NCBI RefSeq assembly: GCF_000150955.2
Contig: NC_011680.1
Coordinates: 420,423 to 484,422 of the forward strand
Direction: 5' to 3'
DNA: 64,000 bases
Source: Phaeodactylum tricornutum CCAP 1055/1
Taxonomy: Eukaryota; Bacillariophyta; Bacillariophyceae; Surirellales; Neidiaceae
In this document: positions 23,708 through 35,934 of the stretch, piece after piece
Layout: each line of letters begins with the position of its first letter
How positions within the stretch are numbered: the stretch's first letter is position 1
The notes under the pieces: model-generated
The model's input: the letters and a program-made list of their open reading frames with translations, nothing else
Database searches by the model: none
Told to the model about the DNA's origin: nothing
Program-made: the position numbers and the translations under genes

Positions 23708-24174
23708 TGTCAACGTCAAGTATCTCCTGGCTTCTGAAGACAGCACGAGGTGATCAAGACTCGTCTGGCTTCTAACAAAGAGATACGAACTAACGAATAT
23801 GGTTTTCACACAATCGTTGTTAAGATTTATAAACTCTAAACTAAAGAGCTAATCTGTTCACTTTCCATTCGGCCCCACGATCTGCCAAGCGCCATCGTGG
23901 TCCGTTTCACTATTCTCCACGGTGTTATACACGGCACCGTGGGCACATTCATCATAGTTACCATGCTCCTTAGCATGGCAATGATCGAGTCCCGAAACAG
24001 TCACATCATGTTTCTGAATACTCAGCTGGGATTGCGCCTGTCCAAAACCATCCGTGTCGGAATTTGTGGCCAAACACACAAGATTAGTTTTGACAGGCTC
24101 GCCTTGGGTGCCACGACCCAAGTAGTGCGCGCCATCGCGCGAACCGGTACTCAAAACTGTCATTCCAGTTGACA
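23708..24174 (-). repeat. 3' LTR of element D
   Basis: 467 bp. On the minus strand it starts TGTCAAC and ends GTTGACA and is preceded by the purine tract CAGTGGGGAG (24175-24184). The pol frame runs about 105 codons into it, to 23858. Confidence 0.9.
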
Positions 24175-27100
24175 CTCCCCACTGTGAGGTACTCGAAACA
24201 GAACGAACGGGAGATTTTGTCTCACCTTTCCAAAACAACAAAGGCTGAATCAAAGGCCAAGCAACTGCATGACCGAGAGGTTTGGTCAACACATCGCTAG
24301 CGTTGTCCTTACCCTCAATCCATAAAAAATGCATGATTCCAAAAGTAATCGCCTCACGGACGCGATGGTACGCAAGGGCATTGTGTCGCTTAGAAAGAAC
24401 GGAATGAGGCAAAGTCGAGCTGGTAACAATGCTCTGATTGTCGCCAAGGAGCCAAGCAGGACCGTCCAAGGGAATACCCATCATACGTAGTGTAAGACTC
24501 ATATCAATAATTTGCTCCGTAGCCAAACGAGCAGCAACAAACTCTGAACCGTACGTAGCCGTTTCAACCGTAGATTGTTGTTTAGAAAACCAAGACACAG
24601 GAGTCTGATTGACCAAAAGCAAGACACCAGTTGTAGAACGGCCTGTAGTCAAATCATGGTACAAGTTAGCATCAACAAAGGTAGTAATGCGCATAGGCTT
24701 ACCACGAGCAGGCGGCATGTCTGTCGGAGAGTCCTCATCAGTCGATTTACCGTATACCGAGTACATCCGGTTGTGTTGAGGGACGTCTCCCCGAGCCTCA
24801 TGGCTGGGAATTCCAGTACGAAAACGAATGGCAGCATCAGGGTAACGACAAAGGTATCCGATGATACGACAAAGGCGATTCAAATGTCCTTCTCGAGGGG
24901 CAGCACGAAAGCGCCCCATTGTCATGATGGCACACTGTATGTCATATTGCCCAAGGGTGATGGCCCATTGGAGGGCACCGATGAGGGACTGGTACAACTT
25001 AATTGAACCGAAATCAAGGAGTTGCGAAGCGTCGACTTCTGGGTGGTCACCGTTCTTGAGAGGAGACGAGTACAACTTGGGCTCCGTACCGAAGGAGGTC
25101 TTGTAGTTCGAAATAATACGTTTCATGTACGTTTTCGCGCCAACCGCGAGAGTATTGTCCTTACTGTCGCGAGTAAAATCACCACCAAGAAAATAAGTCG
25201 AGGGACCAACACCCTTCAGAGTGTAATGATGGTCTGAAACAAGGGAATCAAAGAAGGCCTTGGGGTTTCGTGAGACGCACGCAATATTGTCAACGTACAC
25301 ACACACATACTCCCAATGGTCATCGCAGTCACGCATCCAGAGATTGTGGTCCGCTTTGCAAGGAATAAAATTCATCGCACGAAGGGAATCCGAGAGACGC
25401 TCATGGAAGCGGGCTCCACTAGTACGTAGGCCATACAAAGCCTTGTCGATGAGCAGGGTATGTCCAGAAAGCTCCCCAAACTTAGGACCGGCAACAAAAT
25501 ACACCTGTTCTTTCGTGTATGCCTCTAAATAGGCGACTGCAATGTCACCAACCCACGTTTCCAGTCCATTTACCTCACCGGCAAGAAGAGCGAGACAAAT
25601 GGACCGAAGTGAGACAACACCGGAATAAACACTGTCCTTCGGAGGCGCCGTCATGTGTCCACCGGCGACAAGCCGGGCCTTGTATTTGAGTGACTGCTTC
25701 ACGTCAAACACGAAATGAACATTGATCCGCTGGTATCCAGGGCCAGGTTTGGCTGCACCCTTACCAAGGTCCTTGTAAGTTTTATACTCACGGTGCTGGG
25801 CCAATTCGAGCTCCATGGCATCGGCCCAACGAGTATTGCCGGCGTTCGCGTCAAATTTCAGGGCTTCACGAGAATTGCGAGGGACAAGGACGCCAAACTT
25901 GAAAATGGGGTCTCCCTTGCGTTGTTTCACTAACGAAACAGATCAATTAAAGTCATCACGGTTGCGAAGCAAACGATTGAAGCGGCGCCACCCGGGCACG
26001 TTAAGGAGATTGTTGTCAGACGCGTACATCGCGAGTGTGACTGGATTGTCCTTAGCCATTTCAATTTGAGGTTCGTACGACTGGGAACCATCTTCCCATT
26101 GAACCAAAACATTCCAAGAGGATCCCTTGTAACCAGCATCGGTCGGTTGCAAAGGGCCTTGGTGTCCAATAATACTAGTAAACGTGAAATGATCTTCGAT
26201 ATTTCCGTTCGTAGCGGGCTCTGATTGTTGGGCTTCCATCAAATCGGAAAGTTCATTGTACGAAATGATCTTGTCAGCATCCTTTTCATCAATTTGCAAC
26301 AAGAAGCGGATCGCCTGATGGTTATCAGAGTCGGTATCAATAATTTTACGGGCAACAAGGGCTCGATGGCTCTGGCCGTCAGGGGCTTCACGGATCAAAT
26401 ACCTGCCAATCAATTCGTCAGGAGAGAATGCAGGGGATTTCTCAAAAGATGGATCGACCGTAGCGTCATGGCGTAGGTCACTCGTAGCCAAGACAATGGG
26501 CTTAGGATTCGAAAGCTCCCCACCATTGGGAGAGGAATTCGCAGCACGATGGTTTTTCAAAACATTATTGACATTGGCTGAACGAACAACAGAACAAGCA
26601 ATGGCTTGGTGAGTATTGTCGGTTAAAATCCAATAAGTCAGCGAATCACCTTTGTGTTCAGCAACACCAATCCAACGACCAGTTTTCTCGCAAGAAGCCG
26701 ATGGGAAAGACGCATGGTCAGGATTGTAATAATAAACGGGTTCAAACCAACGGAAAAGGAGCAAAGCAGAAATATCAGGACGCTGTCCATGGGCAACCTG
26801 AAGCGGGGTACGCCAATTCAAGCTTTCAACAGCAAGGCGATTGAGCAAGTAGGTCACATAAGATACGCAGAGCAACCAATATTCCGGAGGAGTGTTTGTA
26901 TGATCCATGATTGTGTTCACCATCTTTCTCACCTCTTGAATGCGGCGCTCCGCGTAATTTTGGTGCTGATGATGCGGCTCGCACTGCATATCGTCGATTG
27001 CATACATAGGCAAAATCTGAAGTGCCTGTTTACCGATCTGAGCACAAGCAGTGTCGCTGAGGAGGGCATTGGGAGCACCATGGGTACAAATAAAGTCCTC

Positions 27101-29566
27101 GAAAGTATGGGCAAACTGGGATTCACGCTTCATCGGGAAGACAGAGGTGATTTGCAAACTTTTTCCAACGAAAAGTTGGGCCATCGTAGCCCCACCATGG
27201 TTAAAAATGCCGTCATCGGCCGCAAGGGTATCCGAGAAGAAGGTATTGGTTGCCACAATTTCGTTCAAACAAGAAACATTGGCAGCAGGGAAACGCGACT
27301 TGAAGTGTTTGCGCAGGGGCAAACGGGCATGGGCACGAGCGAATTGCGTGGTATTCTCAAACGTGCGAGACATACAAGCACTGGGAACCCATCCAAAATT
27401 GGGTTGCAAAGCATCGGCATTCAAAGGGGATCAACTGACAGCCGCGGAATGCGCAAGGAGACCAAAGTTATTGATGCGTTCATCACGGAACGGGACATGG
27501 CCGGCAGGAAGCTGCAAACTGAGGTCATTGTCGGCAGCGGCAGGAGAAGAGACACCATTTGGGTCCCACTCGTTGTCAGCGGTAAAAGGCACCCATTCGA
27601 AAGTGTCCAGGTCCTCCTCGGCAGGAGCCTGCATAGACAAGTAAGTGAGTCCGCCAGAAACCGAAAGCGGGATGACAAAACGACCATTGGACGTGACAAT
27701 ACGCTGTTTGCCACCAAAAGTACGAGGGACGTCGTCAACTGTGACTCCCCAGGAGCGCATTTGGTTGCACAAATGAATGGTATTACCAACACCAAGATGA
27801 GCATACTGGTGCAACACACCAATAATGGGACCATCCGTCGTGTGAATGAGTCCAGCCACCGTTGACAAACGGAGGTTGGTCAATTCCGAATTTCCAATTC
27901 CAGAGACAGTTGCCTCCAACAGGGATTGCGAAATAACGGTTACGTCGGAGCCGCTAAGGCCACCGTTGGCACCACCATTGATCAAAGAGTCCTTATTCAA
28001 CGAAACATCGTGAGTGGAAAGACGGTACTGCACAGAAGCACGGTTCACTTTGCCGCAATAGGTGGTCCCATTGACCGAAAAAGAGTCAGACGTGGCTCCA
28101 TTCGATGGAGCAGGGTGCTGGCAGGAACCTGAATTCGAAATGAGCGAACAAAGCAGTTGACCAGGTCCGGCAGCAGGCAGGACGTGAGTCGAAGCGAGGC
28201 TTTGATTGTCCACAACCGTCGAGTCGCTGACATACACCGTAGGAGGAGGCTGAGTGGCAGCGGCGTTCACTGATAAGGCAGGGGCAGGAGCTGGAGCAGG
28301 GCAAGGTCCTCGTTGGTCCATAATGGTCCACTTCTCTTCGGGAGAGAGAGCATTCCACTTTTCAGGAGGCACATAATTCTTGTGCTTCTTACCAATTGTT
28401 TTGTTAGTTTTCTTCTTGGAAGAAGACTGAGACTTCGCATTGTTTGCTGAGCGGCCACCGCGGTTGTTACCGCGGTCTTCCAAATCGGTCAGATCAATAT
28501 CAGTCGCATGTTCGAGCATCAAATCATAAACATACTCAAAATCGGAATTGTCGGCACTCTTACCCACATGGGTACGAGAGTAAAGCTGAACATTTCCAAG
28601 GAAAAGTTTCAATTGCGGATGGGAACGGACAGCTGACTTGCGTTGTACGCTCTTCTGGTGATCCGGCAAGGGGAACTTGTTAATCCATTCAAGATCGTAA
28701 ATCAAATTGCGCCAGGTCGTCAAAAAAGCAACATAGGTCTTGCTCTTTGAAGTTGCAAATGAATACAAAGTGAGCTTCGTTTCAATGGATGTAGCAGTGA
28801 TCTGCGCATTGATACCTTTACCATACGAGGCAACAAGGTCGCGGTAAACAGCCTGAGCATCCAATTCATCCACATGCTTGTGGAGGATTCCACGCGCACG
28901 AGGGGTCAATAATATATTGTTGAACACGCCAAAAACAAAGTTCTGCATTTCGACAAATGTATCCGTCTCGTTGACAGTCTCGGACAAATAATCCGGGTCA
29001 AGAACCAACTGGACGCCATGGATACGAAGCTTGATACGAATATTCGTATTCCAAGTGACCCAAAAACGGTCTTCACTGAACTTTGGGTACGGAACGGAGT
29101 GATTCTTGATTGTCTTCCGAAACTTTGCGGCAGCACTTTCAACAAAGGAACTCCGAGCGTCCAATCCAACAGGGGTAGCAGGGGCAACAATAGCAGAGGC
29201 TGGTTGCCAATACTCAAGGACTTCAGGGGTAAGTTCAAACCAGGTTTCGTTTGTCACATCGGTACCTTTCGAGAGGAACCATTTGACAATCTTCAAGATC
29301 CGATCCTGCTGAGCAGACGGAAGAAACATACGAACAATAATGGCAGGGGTATCTCCCACAGAAGGAGTCAAAACACCATATGACACCGTTGCAAGACGAT
29401 TTTCGGTGATTGAGGCCAACTCGCTGGCCTGAGTAATACTGTACTCTTCAAAGAACCGACGGTACGACGAATCCGGTGTCGTCGCTCCCAAAAGGTTCAC
29501 AAGAACATGTTCAAGAGGGTCCATGGTCAAAGCAGGGATGATTCTCGAACGCAACTGTCGGGCCAT
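23858..29566 (-). pseudogene. Copia Gag-Pol polyprotein of element D, two in-frame stops
   Basis: ATG 29566 opens one frame that stays in register to 23858 and is broken only by TGA at 27431-27433 and at 25940-25942. Order: Gag with a Ser/Lys-rich basic tail and VPPEKWNALSPEEKW; protease reading INGGANGG, where element B has IDGGANGG; integrase (ATNTFFSD, LLSDTACAQ, YAERRIQ); linker; RT with YVDN in place of YVDD; RNase H (TYGSEFVAARLATEQIID). The second stop matches an Arg codon in fragment F, hence CGA to TGA. The changed protease and RT residues are also single transitions. The copy is dead despite its tidy structure. Confidence 0.92.
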
Positions 29567-29796
29567 TCACACACAACAGAATCTTGTGCACCAAGGACAA
29601 ACAAGACGAACACAATATCTCGTGCACCAAGGACAAGCGAGATATCGATTAATTTGATCAACTTGTCAGCAGACCGAAAACAACAACAATGCCACTGGTC
29701 TTACCCAACGGATTGTTTTATTGCCGTTCTGTCACAGAACCAGACAATCCCCAAACAAACGGGAGCAAAGTGATTTGCAATCCAAGACAGTTAATC

Positions 29797-30264
29797 TGTC
29801 GAAGGTCAAGTATCTCCTGGCTTCTGAAGACAGCACAAGGTGATCAAGACTTGTCTAGCTTCTAACAAAGAGATACAAACTAACAAATATGGTTTTCACA
29901 CAATTGATGTTAAGATTTATAAATTCTAAACTAAAGAGCTAATCTGTTCACTTTCCATTTGGCTCCACAATCTGCCAAGCGCCATTGTGGTCCGTTTCAC
30001 TATTCTCCACGGTGTTATACACGGCACCGTGGGCACATTCATCATAGTTACCATGCTCCTTAGCATGGCAACGATCGAGTCCCGAAACAGTCACGTCATG
30101 TTTCTGAATACCCAGCTGGGATTGCGCCTGTCCAAAACCATCCGTGTCGGAATTTGTGGCCAAACACACAAGATTAGTTTCGACAGGCTCGCCTTGGGTG
30201 CCACGACCCAAGTAGTGCGCGCCATCGCGCGAACCGGTACTCAAAACTGTCATTCCAGTTGACA
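29797..30264 (-). repeat. 5' LTR of element D
   Basis: 468 bp, starting TGTCAACTGG and ending CTTCGACA on the minus strand. It differs from the 3' LTR mainly at CpG positions (see findings). The 230 bp between it and ATG 29566 are the leader and presumed primer-binding site; I could not assign a tRNA. Confidence 0.9.
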
Positions 30265-30312
30265 ACCTAGCTGGGCTTCTACACCAATCACCTTTTCCAG
30301 AACTGTCCATAC
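30265..30312 (-). pseudogene. Protease tail of element C stranded between D and G
   Basis: These 48 bp continue the protease frame of element C (35935 onward) exactly, after removal of one CATAC copy: GGDV then WTVLEKVIGVEAQLG. They show that G inserted into C and that D lies further along the same gene. Confidence 0.85.
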
Positions 30313-30621
30313 TATTGATGAGCTCTACAAACGCAAGAACGCGAATGATGGAAATCGATGAACTAATAAGATTTCTGACTAGTTTGAGAATCGTGATTGA
30401 GTCTGTATGATGCAGCTGAATCGCCAATGACTGTTTCATATGGCGATGACTTGTTTGAAATGTAAACGGGAAGACTAGAACGTTCGTAGGACGTTAAAGC
30501 TCTGTATGTAACCGTGATAGGTTCTTTGGTACTATCAATCTTGTCACAACGGATTGGGAGAATATCAGTCTTGTCACAGCGGAATGGGAAAGATTTAGTA
30601 GGCCCAATGGAATTATCAACA
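30313..30621 (-). repeat. 3' LTR of element G
   Basis: 309 bp; on the minus strand it starts TGTTGATAATTC and ends ATCAATA, after the purine tract GAAACGAGGGTG. The pol frame continues about 86 codons into it, to 30363. Confidence 0.92.
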
Positions 30622-33600
30622 CACCCTCGTTTCAAACTTGAGTTGGAGGCAGTTTGGTCGAGATCGAGCAAATAACGAGATCGCATTATTTGATGATGTG
30701 ATGGCGAATGATGCTTGGTGAAATAATCTGCAAGATTATCAGTTCCTTTTCTCCAATGAACATTGAATTGACCTTGCTTGACACGGTCTTTAATCCAATA
30801 GAAACGCATGTCTATGGCTTTAGATCTTCGTTGTTTCACTGTATTGTTGACAATTCCTGATGCACATTCATTGTCAGTTTGAATAGGAGTAGCTAACTGG
30901 GGATGTCACATAGCTTCCAAGGTAGTACGTAATTCCACACCGTCCTTGGCGTTAAAGAATAGTGCACCCAGTTCAGCTTCGGTTGCAGAAGAAAGAACGG
31001 ACTTCATGATAGAACAGTGCGTGTGTATGGCGCCGTTTAATGGCGGTGGCTTGGAATTTGGCTTGGGGTTCTTGGTAGGTGCAGAACTTAGAAAAAAAAT
31101 TCCACCAGCGCGAGAGCGAGCTTTGGATTCTGATAAATAAGAAGCATCGCTGTGAACGTGTAAGTGCATGTCGCTGGCGTGGTATCGTACCGTCGCGTCT
31201 GGGTGCGTTGCGCTGTAATTTAGTAGTTGCGTGACGGCTTCGGCAGTTGCTTCGGTTCCTTTCGTTTGAGCGGATGCGAGGGTGCCGAGAGCAACAAGCA
31301 TGGTTGAATCCACGGCGCGAGCATAATATAACAGGGTACCAATAACTTCTTGAAGACAAGTGATGCCAGCCTTGTCGAGCGGCGGAGAAAGATCAGTTTC
31401 GTTGGTTAGCTGAATTTTTACACCGTACAATGGCGGAACCCACGCGTGAGGAGAATGTTGAGGTCGGGCTGGGGACGGATGTTGGAAACGTTGTAAAGCT
31501 TTTTCGACGTAGCCAGGCATGGCCATGTCAACGTGGCGCTGTTTGTAATTCCAAGTAAAGGTGAGACCGCAGTAAAGGGCACCGGTCCAATCTGTCGTTA
31601 CCGTGTAAAGCTTCTCGAGACAGTGTAGTAAATGCTCGGCATGTTCCTTGCCCACGTATTTAACACCAAAATCGTCAACAACTAGTGAAAATGAAATAGG
31701 GCGCGTTTCGTGGGTGAAGAAGCCTGGGGTATGCTGGGCCTGATGGTATCCGTCGAGAGCTAAATGATCGATGAGGCGGTTGTTGGCAATGCGGCCTGCG
31801 TGTGGGAGACCGTACATTCCTTTTCGAATTTCCACTAGAACGTTGCCGTTGTGAACTAGCGGGGCAAGCTTGTACTGTTCCATGATGCAGTCCGGTATAT
31901 GGACTGCAGGGATGCGCATGTACTCGTACACGGGGAGAGGAGTGCCCAAATAAAAATCCTTGAGGTCGCAGGTCATAAAGCGTGCGCCTTCAGTGGAAAT
32001 TACGCTGTTGATGAGGATCTTGATGGCTGGTAAGGCAGCTGTAGGGGTACTTGTGGGTCCGTTGTACTCGATACGGTCGCCGCCGACAGTGAAACGGATG
32101 CGGTATTTTTCGGCCTTGTGTGGCTTGATAGCCGCTACGATCTTCAGGTAAGTGGCCTTGCGGTCGTGCGGCTTCGCGGTATGCGGAATAAAATGCATCG
32201 TGTCGGTGCCGGTGGGCATGTTGGGTTTAACGCCTTGGGATAGGCGGCCCATCTCGTTGGCAGCGGCCTGAATCCATTCGGGGCCGTGTTCGGAATTTTT
32301 GAGTTTTGAATACTCGAGAGTGGCTCCAGAATTGGGGTCGACGACGGCGTTGGCGCTGTCGAACGCGTCTGGGTATAGAGCGGCTTGCAAGCGAGTTCCG
32401 TGACTGTGCGGAGGTGTTGGGACCTTGGGAGATGGTACGACGGGTGCGGGTGCTGCTTGGGTAGGAACAACGGATGTTGGAGCAGAAATTTTTTCTTTCA
32501 GTTTGCGAGCGGCCCTACGACGTGCTTGGCGAGGGTTGCAGGTGACAAGCTTGTATGTCTCGGCCTCGGAGTCCGGGGGAGGCACCCTCGGAAGTGACTG
32601 CGGAGGGGCGGCTGTGGCGGTCGGCACCCTTGGAAGTGATTCAGTGACCGGGTTTCGGAAGCGGACTTGACGCGGTGAAGAAGTAGATGCAGCTGGCGGA
32701 CTTAGGGTTGCCGTGGGAGCAACTGGGAGGGACGAGTCAACTGGGTTAGCGGCTTTGGAAAAAATATCTGAAAGTTGCGAGAGGGCTTCGCGTTCGTTGA
32801 CCGAAAGAGGTGATAAAGGCGACGCAGGAGAGGGATGTGCCAGAGCATGGGCAAGATCGTGAGCAGCGGCGACAATTGTATCGCGAGACGAGGTGCTGGG
32901 CATTTTGACTTGGCTGGGAAACCAGGTCAGAGTGTCCGAAATGCGTTCGCTGGTGGTCTCCTTGACCCAGACGCGATAGCATCGGTAATGGTTCATGGCG
33001 GGGCCAACGTACCAACCGTCGGCTGCGTGGGGGGCCCAAGTTCTGCGAATTGACGGTTTTTCGTGTACAAGCACGCGGATGCCCGGGGGAGCCAGAGGGG
33101 TATGATTGTAGTCGAACGAGCCGTGGAGTTGGGCCCAGGACGACAGATTTGGGTTGATACGAGACCCTCGAAGAAGGTTGAGAGTCATGATGGCTTGTGG
33201 GAGTAAGCGATCCCAAAGGTGAAGCGGAAAGTTTTTGTCTGTGCTGCACAGACCTGCAATGAAGTGGTTTTTGAACGTGCGGATGGCCCGTTCGGCGGCG
33301 TTCCGACGGTGCACGTGAGGCGGAGCTAATTGAAAATCAATATTGACAGAGGACATGAATTGTTGTAATGCAGTTGAGGCTTCGTTGTCTAAGCGTTGGA
33401 GTTGGGGGCGCAGACCTTTGGAGGACAGCATGGCGTGGGCACGCTGGTAGGCGCTCAAGATCTCGGGACCGGTGCGGTTCTTCATGGCTTCGACATGAAT
33501 AAAATTGCTGTCGTAATTATAGACCACTAGCATGTAAGCATTGCCGGAGCTTGAAGTGGTAACGAAACGGCCGGTGGGGTCGGTAAAAATTTTTCCGGTG

Positions 33601-34469
33601 ACTTCGGCGAAATCGGCGTACAAAAACTGCGTCCTGGCGGCTGGAGGGTCTTGTACGACGGGATTGGTGTCGAAATTAATGTCGTCAGGATCAACAGAGG
33701 CACACAGGGTGACCTTGGGCTTGGTTGAGCGCAAGTTGGACCGTTGCTGGTCAAGGTGTCCCTTGACCATAGGGACGGACTGTGGGGGGTGCCGTTTTAC
33801 CTGTGCAGACGTGATGTCCGGAAAGGTTGTGAGGCGGCCTTCGTCAATGGCCTTGCACCATGTCGAAAGTTGTGGCGAGAATAAGGATGCATGAACAAAG
33901 GCAATGCGGTCGGCAAGGGTCCCTGAGTGGTCTCCGAGGTGATTCGCAAAATTTTTGTCGTGCAAAGGCGCATGCAATTCAGTGGCGGGAGGATTTGGCG
34001 TTACAGGGGAGTCTAGGGTCCACAATCGGGTGCAAGGAGAACGGCCGCCGCGAAGAACGACAGTGTTATTGAGCTCAATGCTGACCGCGTCGGATGTGAA
34101 TGTGGCGGTACAGCCGTGGTCACAAAGTTGGCCGATGGAAATGAGGGATCCATTCGAGAGACCAGGAAAGATGTGGGCGGTACGAGCTGCCGGAGGAAGC
34201 GAAGGAATGTTGAGTTCGGTGATGTGACTTGAAGTAATTGTGCGACCATCAGGGAGGACCACGTTGATGCCGGGGACTGTCGGTTGGCAGTGTATGTGAG
34301 CAATGTTGGTGCTCAAAAAATGTCCGGTACAGCCAGTGTCTGCAATGGCGTCGGGAGGAAAAAATGGCGGGGAGGAAGCTAACGGAGGAGTGTTTGGTGC
34401 AACTGAAGACTTATTTTTGTTATGATAAGTATTCAGCGGCACACTCAACAGTTTGGCCGTCCCTCTTTC
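30363..34469 (-). pseudogene. Copia Pol of element G, one in-frame stop
   Basis: The frame follows the gag TAG (34470-34472) without a shift. It holds protease (ADTGCTGHF, intact Asp), integrase (LDNEAS, NAAERAIRTFKNHF), a Pro/Ser-rich linker, RT (MTCDLKDFYLGTP, VVDDFGVKYVG) and RNase H (HVHSDASYLSESKARSR, QTDNECASGI). A TGA at 30906-30908 stands in RNase H where element A has Gly (ELGHTQ). Apart from that the enzyme set looks intact. Transcription would start in the 5' LTR at 35934. Confidence 0.92.
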
Positions 34470-35468
34470 CTATTTGGGCACCGGTGGCGTGTATTGATAG
34501 GTCTTGGTCGACCCGCCTTGTTTGTCGTGCAATGTAGCGCCGGTTTTGTGCCCCGGGGCCTGTTTTTCACATGTTGCACTGGTGTGCTTCGTGTTGTGCA
34601 CGATGCCGTGTGTCCAGCAATACGATTTGCCCTTGATGACAGTACTCTGATTTGCGGTGTGGTAACCCGCAGAGCTGCTGGTGGCGGTGAGGGCAAGATC
34701 CTTGTTGGCCTTCTGGAAATGTTTTTTGAAATTTGCCAAAGTTTTATCGGCTTCATCTTTATAATGCCAGTCGCGAGAAGCAAGATCAAAGAGTCCGGTT
34801 TTTTCGATGATCTGGTAGCCGATGCGAGCGATAATACGTTCGTCCATGACTTGGCCAGACGCAATGATAAACTGATTGCCTTTTTCAAGCTGCTGGAAGA
34901 GTTGCTGGATAGGCGTTGGTGGATGCCAGGCGGCTTTCATGCGTTCGTCGTTGGCGATGAGATCCGAAGCCTGAATTTTACCAAAGGTTTCCCAAAGATG
35001 AGAGAGGATTTTGAGGGGAGAGACTTTGTTAAAGCCTCGTGTAGGATGACCGAGAGATTCGATGTATTCGATGGGAATGGCTTCAAGGAGTTGATTGCGA
35101 AACGCTTTGATGGCGTTGTGATAGAGGTCAAACAGCTTTTATCGTTTGTCGTTCTGGCGGTTAGCTTCGACAATTTGAGGGGCTGTGGCGTTGGCAGCGT
35201 GAACTGGGTCGAAAGGCGGTTGCACAGGAGGAATGCATGGAATGCCGTCGGTCATTTCGAGGTACTCGGTTTCGGAAATTACGAGAAAAAGGTGACCGTG
35301 TTGGCCATCTCCAAGAGTGGAGGAAAGGGTCTCCGCATTGTCGTTGATTTCATACTGAAGCTGATGGAGCGACAAGTAATCGGGTTCGGTTGTCGCGGTA
35401 GCAATCGGGGTGAGTTTGCTGTGCGGAAACGAGTCAATGAGGTCTTTGGGAGTAGACTTGGTGGTCAT
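34470..35468 (-). pseudogene. Copia Gag of element G, one internal stop, ends in amber codon before pol
   Basis: ATG 35468 starts a Gag that matches element A along its length. A TAA at 35139-35141 interrupts it after QNDKR. The C-terminal Cys/His cluster is CWTHG, HTSATC, APGH, as in A. The final TAG (34472-34470) is followed in frame by GAAAGAGGGACGGC, identical to element A. Confidence 0.88.
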
Positions 35469-35625
35469 GATGACGAAAGCGATCGGATCTTTCGGATGTG
35501 GTTTTGTTGGCCTTGCAGGTTAGACTGGAACTTGTTTGGCAGACAACAGAGGAGAGGACGAGATGTCGTCGTGTGCGATAGGTGATATTGTGAGGAAATT
35601 GGAAAATTGACGTTCTTATTAGTTC

Positions 35626-35934
35626 TATTGATGAGCTCTACAAACGCAAGAACGCGAATGATGGAAATCGATGAACTAATAAGATTTATGACTAGTTTGA
35701 GAATCGTGATTGAGTTTGTATGATGCAGCTGAATCGCCAATGACTGTTTCATATGGCGATGACTTGTTTGAAATGTAAACGGGAAGACTAGAACGTTCGT
35801 AGGACGTTAAAGCTCTGTATGTAACCGTGATAGGTTCTTTGGTACTATCAATCTTGTCACAACGGATTGGGAGAATATCAGTCTTGTCACAGCGGAATGG
35901 GAAAGATTTAGTAGGCCCAATGGAATTATTAACA
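35626..35934 (-). repeat. 5' LTR of element G
   Basis: 309 bp, almost identical to 30313-30621; outer edge next to the CATAC target copy at 35935-35939. The 157 bp between it and gag ATG are leader. Confidence 0.92.

Larger units (their letters stand above)
23708..30264 (-). mobile_element. Copia LTR retrotransposon D, full length, coding region decayed
   Basis: Both LTRs are present (5' 29797-30264; 3' 23708-24174) around a complete gag-pol order. Total length is 6557 bp. The element lies in C: the bases right of 30264 are the end of C protease. No matching target duplication is seen (CCCAC on the left, ACCTA on the right), suggesting a rearrangement on the left side. Confidence 0.9.
30313..35934 (-). 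mobile_element. Copia LTR retrotransposon G, complete, with target duplication
   Basis: Both LTRs are 309 bp (5' 35626-35934; 3' 30313-30621) and are bordered by a perfect 5-bp direct repeat CATAC (30308-30312 and 35935-35939). Gag and pol lie in one frame separated by an amber codon. Only two other stops are present (35139, 30906). It belongs to the same lineage as element A and is the better preserved copy. It inserted into the protease region of element C. Confidence 0.95.

Noticed and set aside
26654-27865. 403-codon plus-strand frame
   Set aside because: Antisense shadow of integrase and protease of element D.
34422-35585. 387-codon plus-strand frame
   Set aside because: It is the antisense shadow of Gag of element G.
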